In this document: positions 26,309 through 34,718 of the stretch, piece by piece
Numbering within the stretch: the stretch's first letter is position 1
Layout: every line of letters starts with the position of its first letter
Source of the DNA: Nocardia suismassiliense
GTDB lineage: Bacteria; Actinomycetota; Actinomycetes; Mycobacteriales; Mycobacteriaceae
Assembly (NCBI RefSeq): GCF_900269665.1
Contig: NZ_LT985361.1
Coordinates: forward strand, 1,076,349-1,140,348
DNA: 64,000 nucleotides
Direction of reading: 5' to 3'
Program-made: the position numbers and the translations under genes
The notes under the pieces: generated by a model
The model's database searches: none
What the model saw: only the letters and a program-made list of their open reading frames with translations
Told to the model about the DNA's origin: nothing

Positions 26309-27801
26309 ACGCACTGGACATCTCGCGGTGGCAGTTCGGGATCACCACGGTCTACCACTTTCTGCTGGTGCCGCTGACCATTGGACTCGCACCGCTGGTC
26401 GCCGCCATGCAGACCGCGTGGGTGATCACCGGTAAGGATCACTGGCTCCGGCTGACCAAGTTCTTCGGCAAACTGTTCCTGATCAACTTCGCGCTCGGTG
26501 TCGCCACCGGCATCGTGCAGGAGTTCCAGTTCGGGATGAACTGGAGCGAGTACTCCCGCTTCGTCGGTGACGTGTTCGGCGCGCCGCTCGCGCTCGAGGG
26601 TCTGGTCGCCTTCTTCATGGAGTCGACCTTCCTCGGGCTGTGGATCTTCGGCTGGTCCCGATTGCCGAAACTCGCGCACCTGGCCGCGATTTGGATGGTC
26701 GCCATCGGGGTGAACGCCTCGGCGTACTTCATCGTCGCCGCGAACTCGTTCATGCAGCATCCGGTCGGCGCGCGGTTCAACCCGGAGACGGGCCGGGCGG
26801 AGTTGGAGAGCATCGTCGCGGTGCTCACGAACAACACACTGCTGGCTGCCTTTCCGCACGTGGTCGCCGGATCCTTCGTCACGGCAGGCACTTTCGTGGC
26901 GGGGATCGCCGGCTGGTGGATGGTGCGTAAGGCGCGCAGCGGGGACGGCGCCCAGTTGGCGGAGGCGCGCACCATGTGGCGGCCCGCGGCGCTGGTCGGC
27001 ACCTGGGTGATGCTGGTGTCGCTGGTGGCGTTGTTCTTCACCGGCGACACCCAGGGCAAGCTGATGTTCGAGCAGCAGCCGATGAAGATGGCCTCGGCGG
27101 AGTCGTTGTGCCACACCGAAACCGACCCCGACTTCTCCATCCTCACGGTCGGCACGCACAACAACTGCGACAGCGTCGTCCACGTGCTCGAGGTGCCGTT
27201 CGTGCTGCCGTTCCTGGCCAAGGGCGAGTTCAGCGGCGTCACGCTGCCAGGCGTGGTCGACCTGCAAAAGGAATACAACGAGAAGTACGGCGTCGGCGAC
27301 TACCGGCCGAACCTGTTCGTCACCTACTGGTCGTTCCGCGCGATGATCGGCCTCGCGGCGGGCTCGGCGTTGCTGGCGCTGGCCGGGTTGTGGCTCACCC
27401 GCCGCGGCCGGGTGCCGAACCAGCGCTGGTTCTCCTGGCTCAGCCTGCTGATGATTCCGACGCCGTTCCTGGCCAACAGCGCGGGCTGGGTGTTCACCGA
27501 AATGGGCCGCCAGCCTTGGGTTGTCGTGCCGAACCCGACGGGTGACCCGAACGTGCGGCTGATGGTGCAGCAGGGTGTGTCGAACCATTCGGCCGGGGTG
27601 GTGCTGTTCTCGCTGATCGTCTTCACGCTGCTGTACGGCGCGCTGGCGGTGGTCTGGTTCTACCTGATGCGGCGCTACGTGGTGCACGGGCCCGATCCGG
27701 CGCCGGTGGTCGCCGGCGACGACAAGCCGGGCGATACCGGCGGACCGGGCGGGCCGCGGACCGAAGAGCCTGCCGTCGAACAACTTTCGTTCGCCTACTA
27801 G
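26305..27801 (+). CDS. cydA: cytochrome bd ubiquinol/menaquinol oxidase subunit I
   Basis: A 498-aa membrane oxidase subunit that carries the haems and the quinol site and reduces O2 with high affinity. His18 in TTVYHFLLVPLT is the haem ligand equivalent to E. coli His19; a second His lies in LAAFPHVVAGSF. The GRQPW motif of the quinol region is present (TEMGRQPWVV), with a short Q-loop as in Gram-positive enzymes. It is the first main gene of cydABDC, coupled to a leader ORF; cydB follows after nine bases. Confidence 0.97.
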   Translation: MNALDISRWQFGITTVYHFLLVPLTIGLAPLVAAMQTAWVITGKDHWLRLTKFFGKLFLINFALGVATGIVQEFQFGMNWSEYSRFVGDVFGAPLALEGLVAFFMESTFLGLWIFGWSRLPKLAHLAAIWMVAIGVNASAYFIVAANSFMQHPVGARFNPETGRAELESIVAVLTNNTLLAAFPHVVAGSFVTAGTFVAGIAGWWMVRKARSGDGAQLAEARTMWRPAALVGTWVMLVSLVALFFTGDTQGKLMFEQQPMKMASAESLCHTETDPDFSILTVGTHNNCDSVVHVLEVPFVLPFLAKGEFSGVTLPGVVDLQKEYNEKYGVGDYRPNLFVTYWSFRAMIGLAAGSALLALAGLWLTRRGRVPNQRWFSWLSLLMIPTPFLANSAGWVFTEMGRQPWVVVPNPTGDPNVRLMVQQGVSNHSAGVVLFSLIVFTLLYGALAVVWFYLMRRYVVHGPDPAPVVAGDDKPGDTGGPGGPRTEEPAVEQLSFAY

Positions 27802-27810
27802 GAGCCGACG

Positions 27811-28833
27811 ATGAGTTTGCAAGAGTTCTGGTTCGTGCTGATCGGCGTGCTGTTCACCGGTTACTTCGTGCTGGAGGGCTTCGACTTCGGCGTCGGCATG
27901 CTGATGCCGATCCTGGGCCGCGGCTCCGACACACGAAGGCGGGTGGTGCTCAATACGATCGGGCCGGTGTGGGACGGCAACGAGGTCTGGGTGATCACCG
28001 CGGGCGGCGCCATGTTCGCCGCCTTCCCGGAGTGGTACGCCAGCATGTTCTCCGGTTTCTACCTGGCGCTGCTGTTGCTGCTCGTCGCGCTGATCCTGCG
28101 CATCTGCGCCATCGAATATCGCGGCAAGATCAACGATCCGCGCTGGCGGGCCCGCTGCGATCTCGGGATCGGCATCGGTTCCTGGATTCCGGCGCTCGCC
28201 TGGGGCTGGGTCTTCGCCAATATCGTGCGCGGGGTGCCGCTGAACGAGAAGAAGCAGTTCGCCGGCTCGGTGTGGGATCTGCTGGGCCCCTACGCCTTGC
28301 TCGGCGGATTGACCACCGCACTGTTGTTCGCGCTGCACGGCGCGGTGTTCCTCGCGCTGAAGACCGGCGGCGAGGTGCGCGACGACGCCCAGCGCACGGC
28401 CAGGCTGCTGCTGGCGCCGACCGCCGTGATCGTCGGCGCCTTCGGGCTCTGGACTCAGCTGGCCTACGGCACCGGATGGACGTGGATTCCGCTGGGGCTC
28501 GCGGTACTCGGGCTCGTCGGCGCCTGCGCCGCGGTGCTCGCCGATCGCGACGGCTGGGCCTTCACCGGCACCACCGTCACGGTGGCGGCGGCGACCACGC
28601 TGCTGTTCGGGTCGCTGTTCCCGAATGTGTTGCCCTCCACCATCGATGCGGCCTTCGACCTGACCATCCACAACGCGTCGTCCACCCCGTACACGCTGAA
28701 GGTGATGAGCTGGGCGGCGGTGATCGTCACGCCGGTCGTGCTGCTCTACCAAGGCTGGACGTACTGGGTGTTCCGCAAGCGGATCACGGTCGACCAGATC
28801 CCGGCCCCGGTCGGGCTACCGCTGAAGGACTGA
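27811..28833 (+). CDS. cydB: cytochrome bd oxidase subunit II
   Basis: A 340-aa polytopic partner of CydA. The start LQEFWFVLIGVLFTGYFVLEGFDFGVGML is the family hallmark, followed by GPVWDGNEVWVITAGGAMFAAFP. It stabilises the haem-bearing subunit I in the membrane. It lies nine bases after cydA and three bases before cydD, within one operon. Confidence 0.97.
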   Translation: MSLQEFWFVLIGVLFTGYFVLEGFDFGVGMLMPILGRGSDTRRRVVLNTIGPVWDGNEVWVITAGGAMFAAFPEWYASMFSGFYLALLLLLVALILRICAIEYRGKINDPRWRARCDLGIGIGSWIPALAWGWVFANIVRGVPLNEKKQFAGSVWDLLGPYALLGGLTTALLFALHGAVFLALKTGGEVRDDAQRTARLLLAPTAVIVGAFGLWTQLAYGTGWTWIPLGLAVLGLVGACAAVLADRDGWAFTGTTVTVAAATTLLFGSLFPNVLPSTIDAAFDLTIHNASSTPYTLKVMSWAAVIVTPVVLLYQGWTYWVFRKRITVDQIPAPVGLPLKD

Positions 28834-28836
28834 GCC

Positions 28837-30642
28837 ATGGCCCGCCCGCCCGTCGACCCGCGCCTGTGGCGGTATGCCCGCTCGGCACGCCGTTACCTGG
28901 TGGTGAGTGTCGCACTGTCCGTGGTGATCACCGGAACGATCGTGGTCGCGGCGGTCATGCTGGCCCGGGTGCTGTCCGGGGTCGTCACCGATCCCGGGCA
29001 GCGCAGCCTCGGCGCATGGACGACCGAGCTGCTGGTGCTCACGCTCGCCATCGCCTGCCGGGTGCTGGCCACCTGGCTGCAATCGCGGCTGGCGCACCGG
29101 GCGGGCGCGGGCGTGGTGGCCGAGCTGGAGACCGCGGTGCTCACCGCCGGTGCGCGGTTGCCACCGCGGGAACTCGAAACCCGCAGAACCGAACTCGCGG
29201 TGGTGGTCGGCACCGGACTGTCCGGGTTGCGCGGCTATCTCATCGGTTACGTTCCGGCCCTGCTGCTCGCGGTCCTGGTGCCGCCGATCGTATTGGCGGT
29301 CATCGCGATCCATGATCCGCTCTCGGGCCTCATCGTGGTGATCACGCTGCCGCTGATTCCGATCTTCATGATTCTGATCGGGCTGCTGACGCAGGGGCGC
29401 GCCGAGGCAACCCTCGCCGCAACCACCCGGCTGTCGGATCAACTGCTCGACCTGTTCGCGGGGATGCCGACGTTGCAAGCGCTCGGGCGGGAGCGGGGCG
29501 GAGTGGTTGCCGCGGAACGGGTTCCGGAGCACGACGCGGCCGATTCGCTGGCGGTCCGCCCGGGCACCATGGCCGACCGCGTGCGTGCGCTCGGCGATGC
29601 GTTGCGGCAGCGCACGATGCGCGCGCTGCGGATCGCGTTCCTGTCCTCGATGGTGCTCGAGCTGCTCGCGACGTTGAGCGTCGCGCTGATCGCGGTGTCC
29701 ATCGGACTGCGGCTGGTGTTCGGTGAGATGAGCCTGTACGCGGGCCTGGTTGCCCTGGTGCTGGCCCCGGAGGTGTATCTGCCACTGCGAATGGTGGGGG
29801 AGCGGTTTCATGCCGCACAGGACGGAATGGCGGCCGCGGACAAGGCCTTCGCGGTGCTCGAGTCGGTACCCGATGCAGCGGAGTCCGGTCGGCCGGATAG
29901 TGGCAGCCTGGGTGCCGGTGGCGTAGCGCCGTCGCGGGTTGCTGGAGTTGTCGAACTGCACGAGCTGTCCGTCCGGGCGCGTGGCGGTTTCGCTCCCGAC
30001 GGGTTGTCCGCGGTGCTGCGGCCCGGTGTCGTCACGGTCCTCGCCGGGCCCAACGGCAGCGGGAAATCTACAGCGGTGCAGGCGATTCTGGGACTGATCG
30101 AGCCGGACCAGGGCGCGGTGACCGTCGACGGCATCGATGTCCGTGAGCTGGATCAGGATGCATGGTGGGCCCGCGTCGCGTGGCTGCCGCAGCGCCCCGT
30201 CCTGGTGCCCGGCACGTTGCGCGAAAACCTCGAACTGTTCGGCGCGCAGGCCGGGCCGTCGAGCGCGCACGGAGCGGCCCGTGTGGTCGACGACCTCGAA
30301 GCCGCTTGTGTGGCCACCGGATTCGACACGGTGCTGGATGAACTGCCCGATCGGTGGGACACCGTGGTCGGTCCGGGCGGCGTCGGGCTGTCCCTCGGCC
30401 AGCGCCAGCGACTGGCGTTGACCAGGGTGCTCGCCGCGGACCGGCCGATCCTGTTGCTGGACGAGCCGACGGCCCACCTCGACGCCGACAGCGAGACCGC
30501 GGTCCTCGCGGCACTGAAGCAGCGCGCTCGCGACGGCGCGACGGTCATCGTGATCGGCCACCGGCCAACGGTTCTCGCGGCGGCCGATCAGGTGGTTCGC
30601 GTACGCGCCTCGATCGATGAGCGGGCGGAGGTGGGTGTCTGA
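28837..30642 (+). CDS. cydD: thiol reductant ABC exporter subunit CydD
   Basis: A 601-aa half-transporter: six transmembrane helices over the first ~310 residues, then an ATPase with Walker A GPNGSGKST, a signature in the variant form LSLGQRQR, and Walker B LLLDEPTAHLD. With CydC it exports reduced thiols (cysteine/glutathione in E. coli; probably a cysteine-type thiol here) and is needed for cytochrome bd assembly. Its stop overlaps the cydC start as TGATG. The signature's Leu-Gly in place of Gly-Gly is notable. Confidence 0.93.
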   Translation: MARPPVDPRLWRYARSARRYLVVSVALSVVITGTIVVAAVMLARVLSGVVTDPGQRSLGAWTTELLVLTLAIACRVLATWLQSRLAHRAGAGVVAELETAVLTAGARLPPRELETRRTELAVVVGTGLSGLRGYLIGYVPALLLAVLVPPIVLAVIAIHDPLSGLIVVITLPLIPIFMILIGLLTQGRAEATLAATTRLSDQLLDLFAGMPTLQALGRERGGVVAAERVPEHDAADSLAVRPGTMADRVRALGDALRQRTMRALRIAFLSSMVLELLATLSVALIAVSIGLRLVFGEMSLYAGLVALVLAPEVYLPLRMVGERFHAAQDGMAAADKAFAVLESVPDAAESGRPDSGSLGAGGVAPSRVAGVVELHELSVRARGGFAPDGLSAVLRPGVVTVLAGPNGSGKSTAVQAILGLIEPDQGAVTVDGIDVRELDQDAWWARVAWLPQRPVLVPGTLRENLELFGAQAGPSSAHGAARVVDDLEAACVATGFDTVLDELPDRWDTVVGPGGVGLSLGQRQRLALTRVLAADRPILLLDEPTAHLDADSETAVLAALKQRARDGATVIVIGHRPTVLAAADQVVRVRASIDERAEVGV

Positions 30643-32378
30643 TGAGTGTTCGGGCGGACGGCGTCGCAGCGAAGACGCCCGGCGCGGCAACGGAAAGTGT
30701 GCCGCTGCTCGGCGATCTGCGGCGCATGTGGGCATTGCTCGAACTGTCCCGCTGGCGGGTCGTGGTGGCTGTTGCCTGGGGCGTGCTCGCGCTCGGCAGC
30801 GGGCTCGGGCTGGCGGCGCTGGCCGCGTGGCTGATCGCCCGTGCGTGGCAGATGCCGCCGGTGCTGGATCTGAGCATCGCCGTGGTGACCGTGCGAGCGC
30901 TCGGTATTTCGCGCGGACTGTGCCGATACCTGGAAAGGCTTGCCACTCATGATGTCGCGCTGCGTGCGATGGCGACGGCACGCACCTCGGTCTATCGCAC
31001 GCTGGCCGGATCCGACTTCTGGCTGCGCAGGCCGTCGAGCGGCCGACGAGCAGCCGTTGTAGGTGCGGGGCGGCCGAACGGGCAGCTGCGCCGGGGCGAC
31101 CTGCTCGTCCGAATCGGTAGCGACATAGACGATCTCGGCGCCGTCGTGGTGCGGGTGTTCGTCCCAGTCGCGGTCGCTGTCGTGCTTTCCGCGGTCGCGA
31201 TCGGCCTGCTGGCCACGATTTCGATGGCCGCGGCCGCGATTCTGGCCGGGGCGCTGGCGCTTTCGGGGGTCGTCGCCCCATGGCTGTCGGCAAAGGCGGC
31301 ACGGGACGCCGAACGGGCCGTGCGTGCGGACCGGGCCGAGTTCACCGCGCAGGCACTGACGGTGCTGGACCACGCGGCCGAACTGCGCGTCGCGGGTCGG
31401 CTGGACGCGGCACTCGGCGCCGCCACCAAAGCCTCGCGCCGGGCGGTCGCGGCGGAGGATGCGGCGGCCGCGCGCAGCGCGTGGTCGGCCGCGGCCACCC
31501 CGCTCTCGATCGGCGTGAGTGTGCTGGGTGCTTTGCTGATCGGCATCACCCTCTACGGTCCGTCGGGCGGTGCGCCGGGTGCGATGACACCGATGGCGCT
31601 CACCGTGCTCGTCCTGCTTCCGCTGTCGGCCTTCGAGGCGGTCGGCCCGCTGCCCGCCGCCGCCCAGGCGTTGACGACCGCTCGTGCGGCCCTGCGTCGG
31701 CTGACCGAGCTCGATGACGCCGAACCCGCGCCTACCGACCGTGCGCTCGAAGACGTTTTGTTGCAACAACTTCCGGAACTGCCCCAGGGCCGTAGGATTG
31801 CCGTGGTCGGGCCGAGCGGTGCCGGAAAGACCACGCTGCTGATGGCATGGGCGGGACTCTTCGACACTCCCCGGCCCGGTGTCACCTTCTTCGCCGAAGA
31901 CGCGCATCTCTTCGGCACGTCCGTACTGGAGAACCTGCGTGTCGCCCGCGGCGATCTCACCGCGGCTGAAGCCGAGAAGGCCTTGGCCAGAGTGGGTCTC
32001 GGCGACTGGCTCGACTCCCTGCCGAAGGGCGTGCACAGCGATCTGATCGGTGGCGGGGCCGCGGTCTCGGGCGGTCAGCGCCGCCGCATCCTGCTCGCCC
32101 GAGCTCTCGTATCGCCGGCTCGGGTACTGCTGCTCGACGAACCGACCGAACACCTCGAGGCAGACGCGGGTGCCGAGCTGCTGCGCGAGTTGTTGGACGC
32201 CGACAGCGGTTTGGTGGAACCCGATCGAATTGTGGTGGTCGTCACACACCAGCTGCCACCACACCACAGTGCCGACGTCGTCGTCCGGGTCGAAGCATCA
32301 GCCCAGGTGAAAGCCGATTTCGTAGATCGCGCGACGCACACTTCCGCCCTCGGAGAAATTCCGTTGCCGACCCGCTGA
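30642..32378 (+). CDS. cydC: thiol reductant ABC exporter subunit CydC
   Basis: A 578-aa second half of the CydDC exporter: a six-helix membrane domain starting around residue 40, then an ATPase with Walker A GPSGAGKTT, signature VSGGQRRR and Walker B LLLDEPTEHLE. Unlike CydD it keeps the canonical signature. It overlaps cydD by one base. The promoter of the downstream RNA gene starts inside its last codons (TTGCCG at 32364). Confidence 0.93.
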   Translation: MSVRADGVAAKTPGAATESVPLLGDLRRMWALLELSRWRVVVAVAWGVLALGSGLGLAALAAWLIARAWQMPPVLDLSIAVVTVRALGISRGLCRYLERLATHDVALRAMATARTSVYRTLAGSDFWLRRPSSGRRAAVVGAGRPNGQLRRGDLLVRIGSDIDDLGAVVVRVFVPVAVAVVLSAVAIGLLATISMAAAAILAGALALSGVVAPWLSAKAARDAERAVRADRAEFTAQALTVLDHAAELRVAGRLDAALGAATKASRRAVAAEDAAAARSAWSAAATPLSIGVSVLGALLIGITLYGPSGGAPGAMTPMALTVLVLLPLSAFEAVGPLPAAAQALTTARAALRRLTELDDAEPAPTDRALEDVLLQQLPELPQGRRIAVVGPSGAGKTTLLMAWAGLFDTPRPGVTFFAEDAHLFGTSVLENLRVARGDLTAAEAEKALARVGLGDWLDSLPKGVHSDLIGGGAAVSGGQRRRILLARALVSPARVLLLDEPTEHLEADAGAELLRELLDADSGLVEPDRIVVVVTHQLPPHHSADVVVRVEASAQVKADFVDRATHTSALGEIPLPTR

Positions 32379-32392
32379 TCCATGGCTAAATT
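32364..32392 (+). promoter_or_regulatory. promoter of the 32.4-kb RNA/micro-ORF gene
   Basis: TTGCCG (32364-32369), a 17-nt spacer and TAAATT (32387-32392) form a good housekeeping-type promoter overlapping the end of cydC. The predicted transcription start is near 32399, just ahead of the perfect Shine-Dalgarno sequence of the micro-ORF. Confidence 0.6.
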
Positions 32393-32399
32393 CGTCAGT

Positions 32400-32600
32400 A
32401 CACAGGAAGGAGGTGGTTCGAAGAATGGTTATTCAAAGGACGCGTGAGGTGGCTGCGCGCTAGCGCCACCGCTGCAGTGTTTCGCCGCGCGAGCGCTAGC
32501 GAATACCACGCAGTCACCCGGCCCCCGAGCCCCTGGTTGAGTCCGACCAGGACCTGAGCGACTAACCCCGCTTCGGTAAGGCTCGGGGGCTGTACCTTTT
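32400..32600 (+). ncRNA. structured RNA gene with an embedded micro-ORF
   Basis: A ~200-nt unit between the convergent ends of cydC and the nitrobindin gene. The first hairpin has 448-457 paired with 509-518 (ten pairs, one G-U) continuing into 458-466 with 493-501 (nine pairs). TGGT and ATTC at 32426-32434 can also pair with GAATACCA at 32501-32508 as an alternative fold. The second hairpin has CCCCCGAGCC (32522-32531) with GGCTCGGGGG (32580-32589), enclosing CCTGGT/ACCAGG, and is followed by a weak TTTT. It has its own promoter, and a 12-codon ORF forms the 5' strand of hairpin one. I cannot assign it to a named RNA family. Confidence 0.6.
32425..32463 (+). CDS. 12-aa micro-ORF within the structured RNA
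   Basis: ATG 32425 to TAG 32461-32463 encodes MVIQRTREVAAR. It is preceded by AAGGAGGT (32407-32414), a full match to the anti-Shine-Dalgarno sequence, 10-11 bases upstream. Codons in the second half, and the stop, lie in the 5' arm of the large hairpin, so translation would melt that helix. Whether the peptide itself has a function is unknown. Confidence 0.5.
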   Translation: MVIQRTREVAAR

Positions 32601-32645
32601 CCGGATGCGTTTCGGCACAACGACCGAAAGTCGTCGCTCTGATAC

Positions 32646-33353
32646 CTAGCCGATGTAGCGCTGGAGCCGGGCCGAGAGGCGAGGCTCGAGGGGACCGTCG
32701 GCTACGACGCGTTCCTCGACATAAGCGAGGTCGCCGCCTTCGACGATGCCGTAGAGGCGCTTCGCGCCGCCGACCACGATGCCGGACTGGCTGCGGATGA
32801 CCACGTCGGTGGCGAGCTCCCAGGAGGACTGGGTGAGCGCCTGGCCGTAGAAGAGTTCGACGATGCCGGTGCTGTGTGTGAGCAGCAGCTCGATGACCTC
32901 GTCGTTGCCGTCGATGCCGACCCGCCAGAAGCCGCTCTCGCGCAGATCGGGGCCCGAGTAGTTGCCCTCGGTGTCCAGCGCCCAGGAGCGCGACTCCCAG
33001 GACAGGTAGTCGCCGCCGTCGTGCGCGACGATGATCTGCTGACCGAAACGGTAATCGCCACGCTCCGGGTTGTTGCCCTCACCCTCGCCGCGCCACACGC
33101 CGACCATCGGCAGCAGCGCAAGCATGGAGGAGCTCAGATCCGGCCCGAGCCGCAGATTCGCGGTGTCCTCGGGCAGCGGCAGATCGGGCAGCACCGGAAT
33201 GTTGCGGGCACCGGTCGTCTTGGCCCGCTCGACGGCCTCGGACACGGCTTGATCGCCGCTGCGGCGACCAGCCGATTCGGGGGAGCCGTTGCCGTTCAGT
33301 TGTTCACTCGCTTGCTCGGCCGGGTTTGAACCTTCGCTCGCGAGATCGCTCAT
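32646..33353 (-). CDS. nitrobindin family haem protein (peroxynitrite isomerase-like, DUF1794)
   Basis: A 235-aa counterpart of Rv0813c. The C-terminal ~155 residues form the lipocalin/FABP-like nitrobindin barrel: the GVWRGEGEG signature, then GDYRFGQQI, and a His in [13 protein letters not shown] at the usual haem-ligand position. These ferric-haem proteins convert peroxynitrite to nitrate. The N-terminal ~75 residues are polar and probably disordered. ATG 33353 overlaps the stop of a 31-aa membrane microprotein as ATGA. It lies beside the NO-tolerant cytochrome bd operon, suggesting nitrosative-stress defence. Confidence 0.87.
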   Translation of the reverse strand: MSDLASEGSNPAEQASEQLNGNGSPESAGRRSGDQAVSEAVERAKTTGARNIPVLPDLPLPEDTANLRLGPDLSSSMLALLPMVGVWRGEGEGNNPERGDYRFGQQIIVAHDGGDYLSWESRSWALDTEGNYSGPDLRESGFWRVGIDGNDEVIELLLTHSTGIVELFYGQALTQSSWELATDVVIRSQSGIVVGGAKRLYGIVEGGDLAYVEERVVADGPLEPRLSARLQRYIG

Positions 33354-33445
33354 GACTCGGTGAACAGCCGGTAGAAGACGTACAGGCCGAACCAGCCGAT
33401 GAGGATGGCGACGGCCACCAGCAGAATCTCGAAGAAGAGGACCAC
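33350..33445 (-). CDS. 31-aa single-pass membrane microprotein upstream of nitrobindin
   Basis: GTG 33445 opens a 31-codon frame ([17 protein letters not shown], then [14 protein letters not shown]) that is almost entirely one transmembrane helix. A -10-like TAGACT on the minus strand (33457-33452) ends six bases before the GTG, so the transcript is probably leaderless. The TGA overlaps the nitrobindin ATG as ATGA, so translation of nitrobindin depends on it. I do not recognise it; a membrane tether or small regulatory peptide is plausible. Confidence 0.6.
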   Translation of the reverse strand: MVLFFEILLVAVAILIGWFGLYVFYRLFTES

Positions 33446-33483
33446 ATCTGGAGTCTATCGACAACCACCGCCGCATATGCAGA

Positions 33484-33526
33484 CGACCCCGGTGCTTCCC
33501 GTCACGGTGCGGGAAGTCCGGGGTCG
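33484..33526 (-). terminator. terminator after the sseC-type gene
   Basis: CGACCCCGG (33484-33492) and CTTCCCG pair with CGGGAAG and CCGGGGTCG (33518-33526) in a two-part stem. It lies directly downstream of the minus-strand DUF1416 gene. Confidence 0.75.
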
Positions 33527-33544
33527 TTAGCTGCGTGCGGTCTC

Positions 33545-33850
33545 TTACTTGGCGACTGCGACGTCCACGGGATGGATTCCCGCGCCTTCCGGACGAACCT
33601 CGGCGGAACCGTTACCGGCCGAGGAGAGCGCCCGCAAGGTCCATGCGCCCGGCGCCGCGAAGAAGCGGAAGTCGCCGGTGCCGGAGGCGACGACCTCGGC
33701 GGTGAAATCACCGTTGCCGTCGAGCAGGCGCACGAACGCGCCGCCGACCGGCTGGCCGTCGGTGCTCAGGACACGGCCGGTGATGACCGTTTCCTTCTCC
33801 ACGTCGACGCCTGCCGGAATGGCCTGACCCTGGGTAGGTGCTGCACACAT
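33545..33850 (-). CDS. sseC: DUF1416 domain-containing protein (SseC-type)
   Basis: A 101-aa counterpart of SseC2 (Rv0814c), always beside the CysA-type sulfurtransferase. It has no membrane segment; the body looks like a small beta-sandwich ([25 protein letters not shown]), resembling carboxypeptidase-regulatory-like domains. The role is unknown but linked to thiosulfate/sulfur handling by its constant neighbour. It starts five bases after the sulfurtransferase stop and ends in a strong terminator. Confidence 0.85.
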   Translation of the reverse strand: MCAAPTQGQAIPAGVDVEKETVITGRVLSTDGQPVGGAFVRLLDGNGDFTAEVVASGTGDFRFFAAPGAWTLRALSSAGNGSAEVRPEGAGIHPVDVAVAK

Positions 33851-33855
33851 GTTGA

Positions 33856-34689
33856 TTACGCTCCCAACTCGATCGGTGCACCGACGAGGGAGCCGTACTC
33901 GGTCCAGCTCCCGTCGTAGTTCTTGACATTGCTGTGGCCGAGCAACTCCTGCAGCACGAACCAGGTGTGCGAGGAACGCTCGCCGATCCGGCAGTAGGCG
34001 ATGGTCTCCTTCTCGCCGTCCAGGCCCGCTTCCTTGTAGATCTCGGCGAGCTCGGCGTCGGACTTGAAGGTGCCGTCCTCGTTCGCGGCCTTGCTCCACG
34101 GCACGTTGATGGCGCCGGGGATGTGGCCGGGACGCTGGCTCTGTTCCTGCGGCAGGTGCGCCGGGGCCAGGATCTTGCCGGAGAACTCGTCGGGCGAGCG
34201 GACATCGACCAGGTTCTTGGTGCCGATGGCGGCGATGACCTCGTCGCGGAACGCGCGGATGGTCACGTCGGGGGCGGCGGCCTTGTACTGGGTGGCCGGG
34301 CGGTTGACGCCGTCGGTGGACAGCGGGCGGCCGTCGAGCTCCCACTTCTTGCGGCCACCGTCGAGCAGCTTGACGTTGGTGTGGCCGTACAGCTTGAAGT
34401 ACCAGTAGGCGTACGCGGCGAACCAGTTGTTGTTGCCGCCGTACAGGATTACCTCGTCGTCGTTCGAGATGCCGCGCGCCGAGAGCAGGTCGGAGAACTG
34501 CTCCTGGTTCACGAAGTCACGACGAACCTGATCCTGCAGGTCCTTCTTCCAGTCGAGCCGGACGGCGCCCTCGATGTGGCCGTTGTCGTAGGCGGAGGTG
34601 TCCTCGTCGACCTCGACGAAGACGACGCCGGGGGCGTTGAGGTTCTCTTCGGCCCAGTCCACGGAGACCAGGACATCGGAGCGAGCCAT
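33856..34689 (-). CDS. cysA2: thiosulfate/3-mercaptopyruvate sulfurtransferase (CysA2-type rhodanese)
   Basis: A 277-aa double-rhodanese protein, the same length as M. tuberculosis CysA2/CysA3. The C-terminal active loop CRIGERSSH places the persulfide Cys at residue 233; the inactive N-terminal domain keeps YDNGHIEGA. It transfers sulfane sulfur from thiosulfate to thiol acceptors and is probably also a CysO/MoeZ-pathway partner. The start follows AAAGGA. It is the middle gene of the operon DUF4395-cysA2-sseC, which lies downstream of a polycysteine leader ORF. Confidence 0.95.
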   Translation of the reverse strand: MARSDVLVSVDWAEENLNAPGVVFVEVDEDTSAYDNGHIEGAVRLDWKKDLQDQVRRDFVNQEQFSDLLSARGISNDDEVILYGGNNNWFAAYAYWYFKLYGHTNVKLLDGGRKKWELDGRPLSTDGVNRPATQYKAAAPDVTIRAFRDEVIAAIGTKNLVDVRSPDEFSGKILAPAHLPQEQSQRPGHIPGAINVPWSKAANEDGTFKSDAELAEIYKEAGLDGEKETIAYCRIGERSSHTWFVLQELLGHSNVKNYDGSWTEYGSLVGAPIELGA

Positions 34690-34718
34690 GTTGTTCCTTT
34701 CAGAGATGAAACAGCGGA

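Noticed and set aside
26155..28752. An 865-codon minus-strand open frame across cydA and cydB
   Set aside because: Composition is His/Arg/Gln/Glu-rich as expected for the antisense of GC-rich membrane genes; the plus strand encodes unmistakable CydA and CydB.
32522..32589. Second hairpin of the 32.4-kb RNA considered as actinobacterial 6C RNA
   Set aside because: The C-rich stem superficially recalls 6C, but I do not see two hairpins with C-rich loops, and the known 6C locus in mycobacteria lies elsewhere; left unassigned.
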